From contig NZ_SSMQ01000005.1 of the NCBI RefSeq assembly GCF_005144585.1, forward strand, positions 124,001 to 188,000: a stretch of 64,000 nt of DNA, written 5' to 3'. This DNA comes from Polyangium fumosum. Lineage in GTDB: Bacteria; Myxococcota_A; Polyangia; Polyangiales; Polyangiaceae. Below are positions 61,631 through 64,000 of the stretch, in pieces; position 1 is the stretch's first letter, and each line of letters begins with the position of its first letter. The notes beneath the pieces are model-generated. The model saw only the letters and a program-made list of their open reading frames with translations. It did no database searches and had not been told where the DNA came from. The position numbers and the translations under genes are program-made.

Positions 61631-62887
61631 TTGTTTCGTTCTATCTTCACCACCATTCTTTTCCTCCTCGGCGCGGCAGCGTTCGGCGCTTGTGCCTCGA
61701 GCGGTGATCCCGACGCGAACAGCACCTCGTCGAGCAGCAGCACCTCCTCGGGCACGGGCGGCGCGGGCGGCACAAGCGGGTCAGGCGGCACGGGCGGCAC
61801 GGGCGGCGCCGGTGGGTCTGGCGGCGCGGGCGCGCTTTTCAAGGCGCCAGCCTCGTACGTCGTCGGCGCGGACCTCTCTCCGCCCCTTTGGCTCGCCGGC
61901 GGTGACCTCGACGGAGACGGCGCGACGGACATCGTCACGGCCAACTCCCAGCAAGACAATACGTACACGATCCTCCGTGGCAAAGGCGACGGCACCTTTG
62001 GCCCGCCGGAGACGTTCCCCGTGGCCATGAACATGAACACGATTTTGCTCTTCTCCGTTGCCATCGGCGATCTCTCGGGGGACGGCAAAGCGGACATCGC
62101 GCTTTCGCACCTCGGTACGGTCTCCGTCCTCGTGAACCAGGGCGACGGCACGTTCCCGCCGCAGTCCATGAGCGCGAGTTACGAGGCCCTCGGCCAGGGA
62201 ATGCACCTCGTCGTGCGGGACGTGAATGCGGACGGCCTCGAAGATTTGATCGTCCCCGGCCAGTCGGGCATCGGCGTGCACGTGCTCCTCGGCAAACCCG
62301 ACGGGACGCTCGCGACTGCCATCACCTCCCCCGCCGGCACGGCGCCCATCAGCATCGCGACCGCCGATTTCGACGGCAATGGATCGCTCGACCTCGCCGT
62401 TGCCGCATATGACGACGTGAGAATCCTCCTCGGTCAGGGCGACGGCATGTTCGCCGCAGCGATCGGCTATCCCGCGGGGAAGCTCGCGCGCGCCGTGGCG
62501 ACGGGCGACTTCAATGGCGACGGGCACATCGATCTCGTTGCGGCGAACGCGGAGAGCAACGACATGTCCGTGCTGCTCGGCAAAGGCGACGGCACCTTCC
62601 AGGCGGCCGTGCACCACCCCTCCGGCGGCGCGCCGATGGCCATCGGCGTCGCAGACTTCGACGGCGACGGGCACGCCGACGTGGCGGTCGAGAATTTCAC
62701 GACCTCCGACCTGTCCCTTTTCCTCGGCAACGGCGACGGCACCTTCCAGCCCCTTCAAAAGCTCGCGCTCGGCCTATCCCCGAACGGCTTGATCATCGAC
62801 GATTTCGACAAAAATGGCCGTCCCGACATCGCCGTCGCCAATCATCAGGATCGCGACGTGCTCGTGCTCCTCAACGCCGGCCCCTGA
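61631..62887 (+). CDS. FG-GAP/VCBS repeat lipoprotein
   Basis: A 418-residue surface protein. No ATG lies before the signal peptide. The TTG at 61631 is chosen because AAGGAG is 8 bases upstream and the signal with lipobox AFGAC (Cys21) follows at once. After a Ser/Thr/Gly linker come about seven repeats of the FG-GAP/VCBS type with the calcium motif DxDGDGxxD (GGDLDGDGATDIV, DFNGDGHIDLV, DFDGDGHADVA and others) alternating with LLGxGDGTF turns. It folds as an integrin-like beta-propeller, a surface or adhesion module. It converges on the small STAS frame at 62871. Confidence 0.9.
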   Translation: MFRSIFTTILFLLGAAAFGACASSGDPDANSTSSSSSTSSGTGGAGGTSGSGGTGGTGGAGGSGGAGALFKAPASYVVGADLSPPLWLAGGDLDGDGATDIVTANSQQDNTYTILRGKGDGTFGPPETFPVAMNMNTILLFSVAIGDLSGDGKADIALSHLGTVSVLVNQGDGTFPPQSMSASYEALGQGMHLVVRDVNADGLEDLIVPGQSGIGVHVLLGKPDGTLATAITSPAGTAPISIATADFDGNGSLDLAVAAYDDVRILLGQGDGMFAAAIGYPAGKLARAVATGDFNGDGHIDLVAANAESNDMSVLLGKGDGTFQAAVHHPSGGAPMAIGVADFDGDGHADVAVENFTTSDLSLFLGNGDGTFQPLQKLALGLSPNGLIIDDFDKNGRPDIAVANHQDRDVLVLLNAGP

Positions 62888-63020
62888 TCGCCCGCGCAAT
62901 CCCGCTCTGGAGCGTGCCCGCGGCCTGCGCTGCATGAACGAGCGCCTGTGCGATGTGCGTGTCGACGATACGGATGCCCGTGACATCCAGGATCGCGACC
63001 ATGGCGTATTCCTCTTTCAT
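62871..63020 (-). CDS. 49-residue STAS-domain remnant
   Basis: A short frame from the ATG at 63020 with a strong GGGGGAG ribosome site 6 bases upstream, stopping at 62871. The product joins two pieces of a STAS domain. Residues 8-34 (VAILDVTGIRIVDTHIAQ onwards) match its first strand and helix, and residues 35-49 (GTLQSGIARAI) match its last helix. About 45 residues that should lie between are absent. The same segments occur intact in the PAS-STAS protein at 44631-45521 (RVAILDITG and TLQTGIAHAM). It is either a decayed STAS gene or a genuine mini-protein. It overlaps the end of the FG-GAP gene. Confidence 0.55.
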   Translation of the reverse strand: MKEEYAMVAILDVTGIRIVDTHIAQALVHAAQAAGTLQSGIARAIRGRR

Positions 63021-63173
63021 GACATCTCCCCCGAGTCTTCGCCCCTCCTCGCTCTCATTGGGAGCGTAAAGGGCAACGCACGTTCAGGACGCGCACAGGC
63101 GACGCCTTCAATCCGTGAGACAACCAACCGATGAGCCGTCGGGACGGGGTGCGGATACTGTGGTGTCATCAGC

Positions 63174-63851
63174 GTGGGTACGTCGCACCTTTCCACGAGA
63201 ACGAGCGAGCCTCCTGCGGCCGGCAGCGGCGGCGGCGTGGTCGTCCGGGCCCTCCCATTCGTGGGGGACGACGCCGTCCTGGTGACCGCCGTTCGTGCGG
63301 GCAACCGCGCGGCGATCGCGGCGCTTTACGATAGGTACGAGGCGCACGTCATGCGGACGCTCGTCCGCGTGCTCGGCGCCGATCGCGAGCTCGCCGATAT
63401 CCATCACGACGTGTTCGTCCGCGCGCTCGGCTCGATCGACGAGCTGCGCGACCCGGGCGCCTTGCGCGCTTGGCTCACCTCGATCGCCATTTTCACCGCC
63501 CGAACCTGCATCTTGCGCCGCTCGCGCCGATTCTGGCTCCGGCTCTTGCCGTGGTACGAAGTCCCCGAGGTGGAGGCGCCTCTGCCGAACAGCGAGGTCA
63601 CCGAAGCTCTTCGCGCCACGTACACGATCCTCGATGGTTTGCCCGTCGACGAGCGGATCGCCTTTGCGCTGCGATTCGTCGGGGGGATGGAGCTCACGGA
63701 GGTCGCAGAGGCGTGTGGCGTCTCGCTCGCGACCATCAAACGGCGGCTCTCGCGCGCCGAGGCCCATTTCACCGAGCAGGCGCGGGAGCACCCGGCCCTC
63801 TCGGACTGGCTCGAAGGGAGTGCACGATGGGGAGCTCCGAAGAAGCGCTGA
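63174..63851 (+). CDS. ECF-type RNA polymerase sigma factor
   Basis: A 225-residue sigma factor. The start is a GTG at 63174. Region 2 spans residues ~38-110 (AIAALYDRYEAHVMRTLVRVLG, then DIHHDVFVRAL and LRAWLTSIA). Region 4 at ~145-205 has the helix-turn-helix MELTEVAEACGVSLATIKRRLSRAE. The N-terminal ~25 residues are Ser/Gly-rich. It overlaps the next gene, which may encode its anti-sigma factor, by 25 bases. Confidence 0.92.
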   Translation: MGTSHLSTRTSEPPAAGSGGGVVVRALPFVGDDAVLVTAVRAGNRAAIAALYDRYEAHVMRTLVRVLGADRELADIHHDVFVRALGSIDELRDPGALRAWLTSIAIFTARTCILRRSRRFWLRLLPWYEVPEVEAPLPNSEVTEALRATYTILDGLPVDERIAFALRFVGGMELTEVAEACGVSLATIKRRLSRAEAHFTEQAREHPALSDWLEGSARWGAPKKR

Positions 63852-64000
63852 TCCGGCTCGGCCGCAGGATCGGCGCGGAGCAGGACGAGATCCTCCGCCG
63901 ACGGGCGCCCGATCCCGAGGCGCGCGCGCGCCTCTTCACGGCCGACGCCGCGCGGCGGGCCCATCCTTCCCGGCAAACCCGGAAACGGTTTGTCGGGGCA
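63827..64000 (+). CDS. Start of a possible anti-sigma/FecR-like protein (partial)
   Basis: A frame from the ATG at 63827 (GGGAG 8 bases upstream) runs off the right edge; 58 residues are visible. It begins MGSSEEALIRLGRRIGAEQ and is Arg/Glu/Ala-rich with a basic end (SRQTRKRF), as in the cytoplasmic part of anti-sigma factors before their membrane span. The overlap with the sigma-factor gene supports that role, but no membrane span or FecR motif is inside the window. Confidence 0.6.
   Translation, partial: MGSSEEALIRLGRRIGAEQDEILRRRAPDPEARARLFTADAARRAHPSRQTRKRFVGA

Overview
The window is high-GC bacterial chromosome (third codon positions are almost always G or C) with dense genes on both strands. 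It carries no rRNA, tRNA, insertion sequence, prophage or CRISPR array that I can see. The gene content points to a myxobacterium (Myxococcota), most likely the order Polyangiales. The signs are two large Ser/Thr protein kinases with TPR tails, two FHA-domain sigma54-type activators, many hybrid histidine kinases, and about ten lipoproteins with Ser/Gly/Pro-rich linkers. A GON-domain lipoprotein, LytM-type lipoproteins and a thiazole/oxazole RiPP cluster fit the same picture. The taxonomic call is inference from content, not from a marker gene.

Layout. 1-5.7 kb: an unknown membrane protein, a divergent SDR/LysR pair and an unknown lipoprotein. 5.8-7.8 kb: a secreted or anchored protein ending exactly at an intact Hint (intein/hedgehog-like) domain, with a second, degenerate Hint-like block upstream. 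7.8-10.2 kb: a TetR-SDR-phytochelatin synthase operon with two TetR-type operators inside its promoter. 10.3-16.5 kb: signal peptidase I, a MASE1-PAS-PAS histidine kinase, a SPASM-like radical SAM protein, a Tat-exported phosphoesterase and a DUF3224 protein. 16.5-23 kb: secreted proteins and an FHA-activator/Ser-Thr kinase operon in which the activator has lost the Phe of its GAFTGA loop. 23-31.4 kb: SDR and lipoprotein genes (one frameshifted), the GON lipoprotein behind a good sigma54-like promoter, a prolyl oligopeptidase and an M23 lipoprotein. 31.5-37.6 kb: a second kinase-TPR protein and a second FHA activator, separated from a divergent lipoprotein gene by a strikingly regular array of CCTCCA/TGGAGG hairpin units. 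37.6-42.6 kb: an M23 lipoprotein and a four-gene operon (CBS, APH-like kinase, CysC-like kinase, trehalose-synthase-like glycosyltransferase).

45.6-51.4 kb holds the clearest biosynthetic system. It is a 100-residue NHLP-type precursor peptide with a Thr/Cys/Gly core, a fused E1-like/YcaO cyclodehydratase, a SagB-type azoline dehydrogenase and a sedolisin (S53) peptidase that lacks a secretion signal and both usual calcium-site Asp residues. All are on one strand and tightly spaced. A PAS-STAS protein lies just upstream.

54.9-59.2 kb is a second unusual system: a stand-alone B12-binding protein with the W-x9-EH motif of CarH-type photoreceptors, translationally coupled to a hybrid histidine kinase and then a second receiver-kinase-receiver protein. 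The hybrid kinase is split by an apparent single-base loss. The window ends with two paralogous unknown proteins flanking an aldo/keto reductase, an FG-GAP lipoprotein, a 49-residue STAS remnant, and an ECF sigma factor overlapping a partial gene that may be its anti-sigma factor.
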